Shown here in pieces: positions 48,101-58,798 of a stretch of DNA of 64,000 nucleotides; the first letter of the stretch is position 1, and the number at the start of each line of letters is the position of its first letter. Location of the stretch: the NCBI RefSeq assembly GCF_010389155.1, contig NC_057763.1, positions 34,206,645 through 34,270,644 of the forward strand, in the 5' to 3' direction. A model generated the notes under the pieces. The model ran no database searches. It saw nothing but the letters and a program-made list of their open reading frames with translations, and was not told where the DNA came from. The position numbers and the translations under genes are program-made. Origin of the DNA: Erigeron canadensis. Its lineage: Eukaryota; Streptophyta; Magnoliopsida; Asterales; Asteraceae.

Positions 48101-49054
48101 AAAGGATTCAGTTCCCAATCAGGTTATGCTTTGCAATGACTATCAACAAAGCACAAGGCCAAACCCTTGATTTTGTTGGCGTTTACCTAAAAGAACCTGT
48201 CTTTTCTCACAGGCAACTTTATGTTGCACTTTCACGGGCAAGGACAACAGAACATGCAAAAGTGCTGATTAGGCCACCTCTCTTTGATGCTCCCAACGTT
48301 AGAGAAACAAAGAACATTGTGTATAAAGAAGTTCTCCAAATCACTGACGATATTGGTAAGTATATATCTTCCATGCTATTTTATTTGTCGTGTGCCATTA
48401 GAAAGTAAATCTTATATGTAAATTTCTAATTCAACCTAAAGTGTCTGGACACCTTCTCAGGTGGTCTGCCACTTAATGCTGGTCATGTATTACTTTCATA
48501 GCTTTTGGAAAACGCACCTGTTCGTCATTGTTGCGCCTTACATAAACGTGAGTACTATCTGTTCATAACAGTTTCTGCTCTTTCAGTCTGTTTTCATTGA
48601 CTCGCTTTCTTTGTGGCGTAGCTTTTGCGGCACCCATGAACGTGCCTGATTTACTTTCGAGCAACAGTTCAAAAAGCCTATAACGACTGCCCATTTGTTA
48701 GCGTAAGGACCTTTCATCCAGGTTTCAAAAAGCTTAGACTTGTAGTCATAATATAGTTGCATCATCTAGACTTTGTAACAAAGCCATGTAGTTTTGGAGC
48801 ACCATGGAACTTGATGCTTGTGATGAAAACGCTTGTATATAACTCTGTTGATGATATGTTTTTTCAGTAAAGGATGTTTCTATTTAGCTTATATCACTAT
48901 TGTATGTAAATTGTCCCAATATTTATGTTACTTTTAGCTTCACGCTGAAGATGGGCTTTAAAAACTAACATCGTTTTACCTTTATAAACCTTCGTTAACT
49001 TACGTAATACTAGCTTTTGGTGGGCTGTGCATTGCACAGCCGAATAAATCCTAG
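42181..49054 (+). mobile_element. Helitron, about 6.9 kb, with decayed Rep-helicase
   Basis: The 5' end TCTACCTATATTATATAAAG follows A. The 3' end has the hairpin GGCTGTGCATTGCACAGCC, then GAATAAATC and CTAG, followed by T. Insertion between A and T, TC start, and hairpin plus CTAG end all match Helitrons. It encodes the Rep/helicase in the same orientation. The 42181-43500 part is noncoding or contains an unrecognised captured fragment (42600-42790, which ends in a splice-donor-like CAG|GTTTGT). Confidence 0.82.
43508..48408 (+). pseudogene. Helitron Rep-helicase (RepHel), frameshifted
   Basis: The N-terminal part carries a Cys-rich segment (CAHCGAAKF...NFCCSN, about 44110-44170). Rep motifs follow: TMTCNPNWPEI, the HUH-like LPHAHFLII (about 45595-45620) and the two-Tyr KYIYKYICKG (about 46006-46038). 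The PIF1-type helicase has Walker A GPGGTGKTY (about 47042-47068), Walker B IIWDEAPM, and late motifs INKAQGQTLDFVG and YVALSRA. Damage: TAG 44428-44430, a frame change between about 44870 and 44980 (possibly a small intron), TAA 45213-45215, a frameshift in an A run at about 46232-46252, TAG 46547-46549 and a frameshift near 47735. Helitron RepHel drives rolling-circle transposition; this copy cannot do so itself. Confidence 0.88.
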
Positions 49055-49712
49055 TATACACATACAAAGAAGAACTCTTAGAAATAGTAACTGCTTATGT
49101 CATGCTGTCATCATCTTTTTCTTTTTTTTTTGGTTTTTCTTTTCTTTTTTCCTTATTTATATTAACTAGTATATATATTTTTTTTACATAAGTCTTTTAA
49201 CTAAAAAAATATATATACTTTTTACTCAGGTAAATAGCCAGGTACTCACAGACTAACGGAGAAATATAATAGTATATTTTACTGTTTATGTTATAACAAA
49301 AGTCTCAATTTTTAAAACTTTTTTATTTGTCAAAAAATGCTTTAATTTTTATATTTCATTTTTTGGTTTTAATTATTTGTTTTAAATGATTTTAACAGCT
49401 AGAGTATCATGTAATGTTTCCGCCCCAACTAAATAATTAGTTTTGATATAGTTTTTTATTTCCGTTTTTATCATATGTTTATTGTTATGTATGTGTCAGC
49501 GACCTTATACATGATCCACCTTTTACGTATCGTTATGTCTCCCGGGGCAACGCCCGGGGTTAAAATGTTTGTTTAATAAAAAACAAGACTAATTTTTTAT
49601 TTTTACCTATATATATGAATAATGAGAATACGTGACTGTCAAATACCTAAGTTTGGTTATATAACCCCTCACATCTAAGTATTTTAATTCATAAAAAACA
49701 TGGAGTCTCAAT
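49055..49712. other. Spacer with a degenerate Helitron-like 3' hairpin
   Basis: At 49541-49560 CCCGGGGCAACGCCCGGGG is a strong hairpin followed by TTAAAATG, very like a Helitron end, but the expected CTAG is not there. The remainder is AT-rich with no gene. Confidence 0.4.
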
Positions 49713-50352
49713 CAAGGTTGTGAAAATCAGCCGATACACCCGATCGTGTATCGGTGGGCTGCCGATTCGAGTTCGCTGGATCGGCTTAAAAATCGGTCAA
49801 CCGTAGTCAATAGAGGTCAACAGCAGTAAACAACTATGAACCGTCGGAACTCAAAAGATAAAAGGATAAGAGAGAGAAATGAAAGAGAGAGACCTGTTAT
49901 CTATACATGGCGGTGAAGGTGATGGTCGATTGAGAATATATAAATCTCTATAATTAAACATATAGAGCTATTAAAAGCAAAGAAAATGAAAAGGCAGTAT
50001 ACTGATTGGAAATAATAAGATATCACCGGCTGTATTTTGTAGTGCTCCAAGAAAATGTTTTCATTTTAACCCTCAAGTCTTTATTTTGTCTATTTTGAAT
50101 GTCTAACTTCGTAAAATCTTTGATGAAACATTATATGAGTTGCAAAAAATATTATTTTTATATAATATATTTGTTATGTTTACTTTAATTTATGATTATA
50201 GTTTACTTACATACATATAGTTTCACAGATCAAATTTTTATATATAAATAATCTAATCCGATTTTTCCCTCGATCAGATCCGAATTTTAAAAAATCCTGA
50301 CTCCTCCCTTCGCCGATCGATCCGATCCCGATTTCCGAGTTTCACAACCTTT
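49713..50352. mobile_element. hAT-like MITE
   Basis: Ends CAAGGTTGTGAAA and TTTCACAACCTTT are inverted; GTCTCAAT (8 bp) flanks both sides (49705-49712, 50353-50360), with one base of ambiguity at the junction. An 8-bp duplication fits hAT. Length 640 bp, with internal inverted stretches around a CGATC-rich arm. No coding capacity. Confidence 0.65.
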
Positions 50353-50552
50353 GTCTCAATCATTCATTCATTTATTATACAATAAATATTAAAAAATTAG
50401 TATGTTAGGATTTATATACCCAAGCTTATGTATATAACAACCAAAAATTTACTTTTTTTTCTCCCTCTATTTATATATATATTATTTCTTTAAATACATG
50501 AAACCCAATATGTCTTTCACCATATAAGTTATTTTTTCATATACATGAAAAC

Positions 50553-50910
50553 CACTACCGGCTCAAACATAGTTTTGGGTTAGGCATGGGCTTAAGGCTC
50601 CCAAAATATAAAGACCCCTAATTTTTATTTTAGGCTTAATATTTTAATTAAATTTTAAGTTATAAGCTAGATATTAGTTAACTATAGACTATAATTCACA
50701 ACAAACTACGAACTAGCGGTGACACCACCACGTTCGTGCCACTAGGTTCCCTGCTCGCCTTTTGTAATTCTTTTTTATATTTATTGTTATTAATGATAAT
50801 TAATTTGTAAATATGATTTTAATGATTAAAAAAGAAAAATTTGTATTCTAGTAAGCCAGGCCCCCAAATTAATCTTGTTTAAGGCCTTGAAAAAACTTGA
50901 GCCGGCACCG
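50553..50910. mobile_element. Small hAT-like MITE
   Basis: Inverted ends CACTACCGGCTCAA and (reverse complement) CGGTGCCGGCTCAA are flanked by ATGAAAAC and ATGAAAAT, an 8-bp duplication with one change. 358 bp, noncoding. Confidence 0.5.
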
Positions 50911-50918
50911 ATGAAAAT

Positions 50919-51714
50919 ACTAGAACTTTTGGCAAAATAAATCCGTGAAGTTGAAGATAAAAAGTACGTACCCCAACCACAACTTTTTGCTCCAACCACA
51001 CTATCAGATCACTGATCCGTCAATGTAAGCGTACATTATTGAAAAAAATGTGAAATAGCGGTAAAATATGGATGGACTTGTAATTTATAAATATTTATGA
51101 TTGTTGTTTTTATAAATTGTTTTGTAGTGTGCTATTTTTAAAATTTTAATGAAATTTTATATTTTATATAATTGTTTATTATAATCCTTTATTATAATTA
51201 AAAATAAAAATAAAAATGATAATAGTTGTATCATGACACCTTGTAAAAGATAATGACTTTGTGGATTGAAATAATGAAATGAGTTGAAAACGAATGGAGA
51301 TATTTCTCAAGTTGATCAAATTGAAGGATAAAGTTAAAATTAAAATATAGTTTTTCAATCTTGAGCCTTCGAAAATTAAGATATTTTTACTTTTATTTCT
51401 CAAGTTATTTTTAAACTTAAAAGTGATTTGTTAAAAACACATTATTGGTGGATGGTGTGGGTTGGCTGACACCCTCCATCCTAATAAGTGTAGTATTATT
51501 TACTAAAGTATCTTTTAAAAGCGAAGAGATATACTTTTTGTAGTTAAAAAAATTGACATCTACTTTTACTTATTTTTTTTCCAATATATACTAACAGTTA
51601 TACAATATGCATTATTATTGTACAAAGGCTGTATTTTGGGAGAAAAGAAAAAAAACCCGAAATAGGAGACCCAAACTGAAAGATGACGGCCCGAGTTACT
51701 GTTAGAAAAGCTGG
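50919..51714. other. Upstream spacer of PMD copy 1
   Basis: AT-rich. The last part (from about 51480) resembles 61450-61525 upstream of copy 3, as expected for a duplicated unit. Confidence 0.5.
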
Positions 51715-51723
51715 GGCGCCAAA
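51715..51723. promoter_or_regulatory. E2F-like site upstream of PMD copy 1
   Basis: GGCGCCAAA (TTTGGCGCC on the other strand) fits the E2F/DP consensus and lies 299 bp before the start codon. The same site is kept at the other two copies. Confidence 0.5.
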
Positions 51724-52013
51724 TCAAATTATTACACAGAACACAGTTATGGGATCAGTGACTCTCCATTTCATCTTCTCCAATAAAGGTTTAAATATGT
51801 GACTTTCTAGTTCCAAGAAAGTATAAGATATTTTTCAGAAGGTAAACAGAGCAAACCTTCTTCCTTCTTTATTCTTCCTATTTTTAAACAATAGTGCTGA
51901 TAGTAGCTTGGTTACCATTTTTATATGTAAGTAGATCCTTTCAAATTTCCATCACTTTTTATTTAAAAAGTTATTTGTTTAATAATATCATCATCAAACT
52001 TGCAAAAACAACA

Positions 52014-53585
52014 ATGTTGGAAGATACTATTATGGAAGAAAGAGAGGAACTTATGTTATCACTAAAACCCTCTAAAACCCATGATCCGACCCGGAAACTT
52101 GGCCTATTTTTAAAACCCACTTCTACTTTGACAAATCATGGAAAACCCTTTGACCCAACTCATTGCTGTGAAGAAAAAATGTGTTCTTTAAGGGTTTTAT
52201 TCAAAGGGTGGAGAACGCAACAAAAGGGTTGGAAAGATTGGGTTGATGGTATGCATTCCTTACATAAGTCCACATGGAAAAAAGCCGGAATTTACGAAGC
52301 CGTCCTGAATTCGTGTTACGAGATTAAGAAAGATGATAACTTGATTCTTGGGTTTGTTCAGAAATGGTGTGATGAGACTAAAAGTTTTGTGTTTAGCTGG
52401 GGAGAAGTTACAGTTACATTGGAAGATATGATGGTTATTGGTGGTTATTCTGTTTTGGGTGACTCTGTGGATTGCGCTATCGTAAATGAGGATATGGAGA
52501 GGGTTTTAGAGAAACTGATGGAAGTAAGGACTGAGTTAACAAGATCTAGTGCAAATAAAGCTGATCAGACTCAATGGATGAAGAAATTTAAAGATAGTGG
52601 AAGCGATATCGAACATGAAGCATTTCTTGTATTGTGGTTATGCAGGTTTGTTTTCCCTTCTTCGTCTGCCGTAGTTATGAAAGATGTTCTTACCATTGGT
52701 ATTCATTTAGCTCGAGGGGTCAAACTTGCTCTTGCACCTGCTGTTCTTGCTAGCATTTATAGAGATTTAAGCTTGTTAAAAACTAAAATGGTTGGTTTTA
52801 AAGATGATGATCACAATGATAAGACCGTGACTGCTGTTTGGGCTCCTTTTCAACTTGTTCAAGTTTGGATTTGGGAGAGATTCTGTAAACTTAGGCCTAA
52901 TCCTGGTCATAGTTGCAGTCCAAGATTTGCTAAATGGGGCAACAAGTTGCCTGTAAAGGATGTTAGTTCATTTGTTGGTTCTGCATTGGAAGAGTTTTGT
53001 TGGCAGCCTTATGGTGAAGATTTAAATGATCATTCGCTGTTGTCTAAGTTGTATCAAGATGTGGGAAGGTGGGTCGTCCTTGATGTTTGTTTAGATGAAG
53101 GATTGGAGTCATGGGCTCGTTGTTCGAGAGTTTCTGAGTTAGTTGGGATAGATGGGAACTGCATAGAACAATATTTACCCCATAGAGTTGCAATGCAATT
53201 TGGGATGAACCAAGATGTTCCTGGTGATGTGGCCCGAACCAATGAAACTTCTGAAGTCGCCTGGAATTTTTACTCTCGGCCAGTTACAGATGCTAAGTTG
53301 TATATTCCATCAAGAGTCTCTGAACCTCATGTTACTGCTAGATACTTGGAGTGGAGCAATAAGTCAACTGGCTCATGTTCTCAGCTGTGTGACGACGAAG
53401 GTAAAAACTTAGTGAAAAATGAATTAAGAACAGAAGGATCTGAAGATGCTATGGGTAATAACGATGCTGGTGGTGGTAGTGGTGATGACGAGATTAATGC
53501 ATTAGGATTAAAACTTGAAGCCAGAATTGGTAAACTTGAGGAAGTATTTCAATATCTCAAAGCTAAAAAACAGAAGGTGATATAA
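52014..53585 (+). CDS. Plant mobile domain protein, array copy 1
   Basis: Intronless, 523 residues from the ATG at 52014 (MLEDTIMEEREELM), the same start as in copies 2 and 3; upstream in-frame codons belong to the leader. The PMD (aminotransferase-like) domain begins near WKKAGIYEAVLNSCYEIKKD, with the signature FVFSWGEVTVTLEDMMVIGG, then VWIWERFCKLRPNP, PRFAKW and LPHRVAMQFGMNQDVPG. A Gly/Asp-rich stretch and a short C-terminal coiled coil (LEARIGKLEEVFQYLKAKKQ) close it. Relatives include the At1g50750-type PMD genes; better-known MAIN and MAIL1 are nuclear and needed for meristem maintenance and TE silencing. The function of this branch is unknown. Confidence 0.88.
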   Translation: MLEDTIMEEREELMLSLKPSKTHDPTRKLGLFLKPTSTLTNHGKPFDPTHCCEEKMCSLRVLFKGWRTQQKGWKDWVDGMHSLHKSTWKKAGIYEAVLNSCYEIKKDDNLILGFVQKWCDETKSFVFSWGEVTVTLEDMMVIGGYSVLGDSVDCAIVNEDMERVLEKLMEVRTELTRSSANKADQTQWMKKFKDSGSDIEHEAFLVLWLCRFVFPSSSAVVMKDVLTIGIHLARGVKLALAPAVLASIYRDLSLLKTKMVGFKDDDHNDKTVTAVWAPFQLVQVWIWERFCKLRPNPGHSCSPRFAKWGNKLPVKDVSSFVGSALEEFCWQPYGEDLNDHSLLSKLYQDVGRWVVLDVCLDEGLESWARCSRVSELVGIDGNCIEQYLPHRVAMQFGMNQDVPGDVARTNETSEVAWNFYSRPVTDAKLYIPSRVSEPHVTARYLEWSNKSTGSCSQLCDDEGKNLVKNELRTEGSEDAMGNNDAGGGSGDDEINALGLKLEARIGKLEEVFQYLKAKKQKVI

Positions 53586-54199
53586 TTAGAATCTTACCAG
53601 GGCATATAAGTTGGCTTAAATTCCACTATTTGCTTAGAAGCATGGAAATGCCAAGGAAAACTCATCTATGCAGATTGCATAGTGTTTCACTTTGTTTTTG
53701 TCTATCAATATCTGTATCGATCTATATCATATATATTGGTTTTCTTAACAAAGTTAACGTGAAACAAGGTGACAAGTTCAACTCGTATATCTTATGTATC
53801 TTTGTGTTTTCTATTGGGTGGCAATGTGCCTGGACTTAAATGGTTGCAAACTACTTGCAAAACTGATTTGTGCATTTGTTAACAATTGTTCACAGACTCA
53901 TGGTTCAATATTGTTCATATTGTATGTATGTTTTTTTTAATAGACCTTGTACAAATCAGCCAAGTGCCGCCTCTATAAGACCGTTCTTGATATACTTGGC
54001 TTGTCTATCTGCCCGGTGGTTGAGTGAGAGTTAAGATCAGTATTGTAGAAACCAGCTAATCGTTGTCTTTTTCTTGCTAAGGGTGGTGTTGGGTCAACAG
54101 GTTTCAAAGAGTATGTATATAATGTCAAAGTGTGAAATATGTAGTTACATCTACATACACAGTGCTGCTTAAAGGGGAAAAAAATTGGTAGTTGATGCA
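53586..54199. other. 3' flank of PMD copy 1
   Basis: Conserved with the 3' flank of copy 2 for several hundred bases (for example GGGCATATAAGTTGGCTTAA), which marks it as part of the duplicated unit. No gene. Confidence 0.55.
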
Positions 54200-54765
54200 C
54201 AGGTAAGAATTGATTTGGTCCGGCACCATGCCTTCCCAATCCTCCGGAGGCTCAATACTTGAAGCAGCCTCATTCAGATTCACCAAAATGTCCTTTTTCA
54301 CTTCCATTGGAATTCGCACATTATCTGTTCTATTTTCTACAACCATATCAAGCAACTGTAGACAAAAAAAAAATTAAAATTGAGATAGAAATGAATAAAG
54401 ATTAAAGAACCTGCTAAAGTTGGCTATTTGTTGCAAATATACTTCTAAAGTGTTGATGATACTACTGTCCATTTGTTTTTTAGTTTAAAATCAGGTCACA
54501 AAGAAATGAATTTGCACAGGGTACAGGAATAAGCATAGTAATAAAAGGATCATTTATATTTTAGTGTCATGTTCGGTTTGCTTATGCTGTACTTGTTTAT
54601 GAAGGTATACCTGTTGAAGCCAAGACAAGCAGATATCAAACACATTCTGGTCTGGAAGAAACTGGGCAACCCAACCAAAATAGTTTTCTAACAAAATAAT
54701 AATTCTCATATTCAAGCAGCAAGTCAGCAACCTTAAACGTGTAAACCTTTTCAAATACATAGCCT
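54200..54765 (-). pseudogene. TORTIFOLIA1-like C-terminal fragment, copy 1
   Basis: Two exon remnants on the minus strand: FLPDQNVFDICLSWLQQ (about 54612-54672) and LLDMVVENRTDNVRIPMEVK through EPPEDWEGMVPDQ (about 54225-54355). These match the end of TORTIFOLIA1/SPIRAL2-like microtubule-associated proteins. The final LLLQLASAW part is lost, and the upstream side is cut at the 54776 MITE. A better-preserved copy is at 60077-60862. Confidence 0.7.
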
Positions 54766-54775
54766 ATGGAATCCA

Positions 54776-55610
54776 GAGTTAATACCCAAAATGGTGTAGT
54801 TGAAAAAAATATTTACTAAAATGGTGTAGTTTAAAAAATATTTTTCAAAATGGTGTTTTTAGTAACAATATTTACTAAAATGGTGTTTTTATTAATTTTT
54901 GTAGTATTTGACTAAAAATTATTGATTATATACATAAACCATATTTCTCTTACATATCAAATAAACTCTATTTCTCTATCATATCATTGATGTTGCTACC
55001 TCATATTTATTTATCTTAAAATTTAAATCATCAACGAGTAAAGCTTTGGCTACTTGGTGAGTTTCATTGCTTATCATATACTATATTTTTATTCAATGTT
55101 TCTTATCTTTTTGTTTTATGTTATCACGCGCTTCTTTTGCTTTTGTTTTGTCGAAACCAATGATCAGATGATATCTCTAAAACCTGATGATTTCCATTTT
55201 TATTTAATTTTTTGCTTATTGTTGTTAGTGTTTATATGAATGTGGTACCTTACTTATTTAAGATATATCGAATTGGCTTTATAATATTATGAGAATTTAC
55301 GAGTTATAGAAAGACTTAATGAAAAATTAAAGAAATATAAATGAAGAACTAGGAATAATGAAACATACAAAATTAGTATTTGGTAATTAATAGATAGATA
55401 TTAGTTTGATTTAAGTTTTTAAGTTTTGATAGTTTAGTAAAGTTGATAAAAACATATACAATTTAATTTTCAATCAAAATCCTACAAAATTACTAAAAAC
55501 ACCATTTTAGTAAATATTGTTATTAAAAACACCATTTTGGTAAATACTTTTTAAAACTACACCATTTTAGTAAGTATTATTTTCAACTACACCATTTTGG
55601 GTATTAACTC
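54776..55610. mobile_element. MULE-like MITE with 10-bp target duplication
   Basis: Perfect inverted ends GAGTTAATACCCAAAATGG are flanked by ATGGAATCCA at 54766-54775 and 55611-55620. Inside each arm the motif AAAATGGTGT recurs three to four times about 30-40 bp apart, giving long subterminal arms. 835 bp; the central part is AT-rich and codes for nothing recognisable. A duplication of 10 bp and long arms favour a Mutator-type origin. Confidence 0.85.
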
Positions 55611-55620
55611 ATGGAATCCA

Positions 55621-56158
55621 TATTCTCATATTTGAACATATCCAAATTTCATTTAAATATAATAACATGTGGATATACCTGTGAACTTGTATAACCGTGG
55701 ATAATGGACATGGATAGAATACTTAACTCATTGGTCGATACCCGCTAATTGGCAGATCAATAAAAACCCGCAGACATGGTAATGGGAAAAGGATATCTGC
55801 ACCCGTTACCCGCGGGTGCCATCCCTACTCGGGTTACAATGTGTTGAAAAGAAAAAAGGAAAAATCTTCTACGAGTATGAGTTTTGAGACTCAATAATAT
55901 TGTATGGATATGTTAAAATATAGGCATACTTAGAGCATCCATCATGATATCAAGTTATTAAAGATTTTTTTTCAATGTCTCAACTATCAATTTATGATAT
56001 TAAATTATGAGAGTTAGTTAAAGCTATAAAAGATATTTTAATAAATGAAATTTAAAAGTTAAGGTGAGTGAGTGTATAAAAAAAAAAGCTATTCAAAGAT
56101 TATTATTATATTTTTTTAACAAACATTTTCTAGAGAAACCCTCCAAGGTGAAAAGCTG
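55621..56158. other. Spacer between TOR1-like fragment and PMD copy 2
   Basis: AT-rich with a CCCGCGGGTGCC-type short repeat near 55800-55830. No gene. Confidence 0.45.
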
Positions 56159-56167
56159 GGCGCCAAA
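56159..56167. promoter_or_regulatory. E2F-like site upstream of PMD copy 2
   Basis: GGCGCCAAA, 325 bp before the start codon, within a promoter block shared by all three copies. Confidence 0.5.
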
Positions 56168-56483
56168 TCAAATAATCACATTTTGGGTACATAGAGGATT
56201 TTGGGATTAGTGACTCTCCATTACAGCATTTCTTCTCCAATCAAAGGCTTAGATATGTGACTTTCTGGTTCGAGGAAAATATAAGATATTTTCATAAGGT
56301 AAACAGAACAAACCTTTTTTCCTTCATTATTCTTCCTAAATTTGGACTGCTGGTAGTAGTTTGGTTACCATTTATATATAGAGTATATAATATATCTATA
56401 TGTAAGTACATCCTTATAAATTTCCATCACTTTTTTTTGATTATTTCTTTAATAATATCATCATCAAAATTATAAAAACAACA

Positions 56484-58109
56484 ATGTTGGAAGATACTAT
56501 TATGGAAGAAAGAGAGGAACTTATGGTATCACTAAACCCCACAAAAACCCATGACCCGACCCGAAAATCCGGCTTGTTTCTAAAACCCACTTCTACTTTC
56601 ACAAAGCTTGGGAAACCCCTTTACCCAAATCATTATTGTGAAAAAAAAAATCGTTCTTTAAGTGTTTCATTCAGTGGGTGGAGAACACAACAAAGGTGTG
56701 GGAAATGGAAAGAATGGGTTGATAGTATGCATGCTTTGCATAAGTCCACTTGGAAAAAAGCCGGAATTTACGAAGCCGTGTTGAATTCGTGTTACGAGAT
56801 TAAGAAAGATGATAACTTGATTCTTGGGTTTGTTCAAAAATGGTGTGATGAGACTAAAAGTTTTGTGTTTAGCTGGGGAGAAGTTACGGTTACATTGGAA
56901 GATATGATGGTTATTGGTGGTTATTCTGTTTTGGGTGATTCTGTGGACTGTGCCATCGTAAACGAGGATTTGGTGAAGGTTTTAGAGAAACTGAATGAAG
57001 CAAGGACTGAGTTATCAAGATCTACAAGAAGAAGAGCTGATCCTTTTGGATGGATGAAGAAATTCAAAGATAGTGGAAGCGATATCGAGCATGAAGCATT
57101 TCTTATATCGTGGTTATGCAGGTTCGTTTTCCCTTCATCGACCATTGTGAAACATGTTCTCACCATCGGTATTCATTTAGCTCGAGGGGTTAAACTTGCT
57201 CTTGCACCTGCTGTTCTTGCTAGCATTTATAGAGATTTAAGCTTGTTAAAAGATAAAATGGTTGATTCTAAAGATTATGATCACAACCATGAGACTGCGG
57301 CTACTGTTTGCGCTCCTTTTCAATTTGTTCAAATTTGGATTTGGGAGAGATTTCCAAAGCTTAGGCCTAATCCTAGTTATAGTTGCATGCCAAGATTTGC
57401 TAAATGGGACAAGAAGTCGCCTGTAAAGGATGTTAGTTCATTTGTTGGTTCTGCATTGGAAGAATTTTGTTGGCAACCTTATGGTGAAGATATAATTGAC
57501 CATTCGGTGTTGTCGAAGGTGTATCAAGATGTGGGAAAGTGGGTCAACGTTGATGTTTGTTTAGATGAAGGATTGGAGTCATGGGCTCGTTGTTTGAGAG
57601 TTTCTGAGTTAGTTGGCATGGATGGGAACTGTATGGAACAATATTTACCCCATAGAGTTGCAATGCAATTTGGGATGAACCAAGATGTTCCTGGTGATGT
57701 GGTCCGAGCCAATGAAACTTCTGAAATCGCCTGGAAATTTTACTCTCGTCCAGTTAAAGATGCTAAGTTGTACATTCCATCACGAGTTTCTGAACCTCAT
57801 GTCACTGCTAGATACTTGGAATGGCGCAATAAGTCAACTGGCTCATGTAAATTGTTGCCTCAGCTGTGTGACGATGAAGGTATAAACTTGGTGGAAGATG
57901 AATCAAGAACAGAAGGTTCTGAAGATGCTATGGGTAATAACGATGGTGGTGGTGGTGGTTATGGTATTTATGACGACAATGATGATGCTGATGGTGGTGA
58001 TGACGAAGATGACAAGATTAATGCATTAGGATCTAAACTTGAAGCAAGAATTGGTAAACTTGAGGAAGTATTTCAATATCTCAAAGCTAAAAAACAGAAG
58101 GTGATATAA
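56484..58109 (+). CDS. Plant mobile domain protein, array copy 2
   Basis: Intronless, 541 residues, same architecture as copy 1 and very similar through the PMD core (WKKAGIYEAVLNSCYEIKKD; FVFSWGEVTVTLEDMMVIGG; IWIWERFPKLRPNP). Differences: a TRRRADPFGW segment around residue 180, a four-residue KLLP insertion after TGSC, and a longer Gly/Asp-rich stretch (GGGGGYG...DDNDDADGGDDEDD) before the C-terminal coiled coil. The frame is open throughout with the shared promoter block and 3' flank, so it looks functional. It may act in the nucleus like other PMD proteins; that is inference. Confidence 0.88.
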   Translation: MLEDTIMEEREELMVSLNPTKTHDPTRKSGLFLKPTSTFTKLGKPLYPNHYCEKKNRSLSVSFSGWRTQQRCGKWKEWVDSMHALHKSTWKKAGIYEAVLNSCYEIKKDDNLILGFVQKWCDETKSFVFSWGEVTVTLEDMMVIGGYSVLGDSVDCAIVNEDLVKVLEKLNEARTELSRSTRRRADPFGWMKKFKDSGSDIEHEAFLISWLCRFVFPSSTIVKHVLTIGIHLARGVKLALAPAVLASIYRDLSLLKDKMVDSKDYDHNHETAATVCAPFQFVQIWIWERFPKLRPNPSYSCMPRFAKWDKKSPVKDVSSFVGSALEEFCWQPYGEDIIDHSVLSKVYQDVGKWVNVDVCLDEGLESWARCLRVSELVGMDGNCMEQYLPHRVAMQFGMNQDVPGDVVRANETSEIAWKFYSRPVKDAKLYIPSRVSEPHVTARYLEWRNKSTGSCKLLPQLCDDEGINLVEDESRTEGSEDAMGNNDGGGGGYGIYDDNDDADGGDDEDDKINALGSKLEARIGKLEEVFQYLKAKKQKVI

Positions 58110-58798
58110 TTAGAATATTACCAGGGCATATAAGTTGGCTTAAATTCCACTAGTTACTCAGAAGCATGAAAATGCCAAGAAAAACTCATCTATGGAGATT
58201 ACAAAGTCTCTTACTTTGTTTTTGTCTCTCTATATCTGTATGATTTTATCTATCTATATTATATATATGGTTTTCTTAACAAAGTCAACATGACAAGGTG
58301 ACAAGTTCAACTCGTAAATCTTATGTATATTTGTGTTTCTATAGGGTGGTAATGTGTCTGGACTTAGATAGTTGTAAACTACCTGCAAATAGCACATTCT
58401 GGTAAAAATTGACAAGGCTGTAGCATTAAATGTTCAAAAACATACAATACATAGATATCAAATCAGAAAAAAAAAAAATATACTAGATACCGTGTAGCAT
58501 TTTCTTGCAGTTTTACCGAACAAGATAAGCAAAAATGAAAAAACATATCCAATGTGACCTAGTGGTAAAATTTCATGATGGTCTCATAAGAATGATGGAT
58601 GTGGGCGGCAAATTTGAGCGGCAGAGCAAATTGGTTCAAGGTAACATTGCTCTCTATGGATTGACATCTTATGGATAAACTGGATAAGAAATTGCCCTGG
58701 GTATGCCAATAGAGAAAGAGATTGGCATGGCATTTAATGGCGTGATTAGCATTCAAGAAAACACTCTGATTACTTTTTCTTTTTTTTTTGGACAATAG
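58110..58798. other. 3' flank of PMD copy 2
   Basis: The first 300 bp match the copy 1 flank. The rest is AT-rich with an 84-codon minus-strand frame that I do not regard as a gene. Confidence 0.45.
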
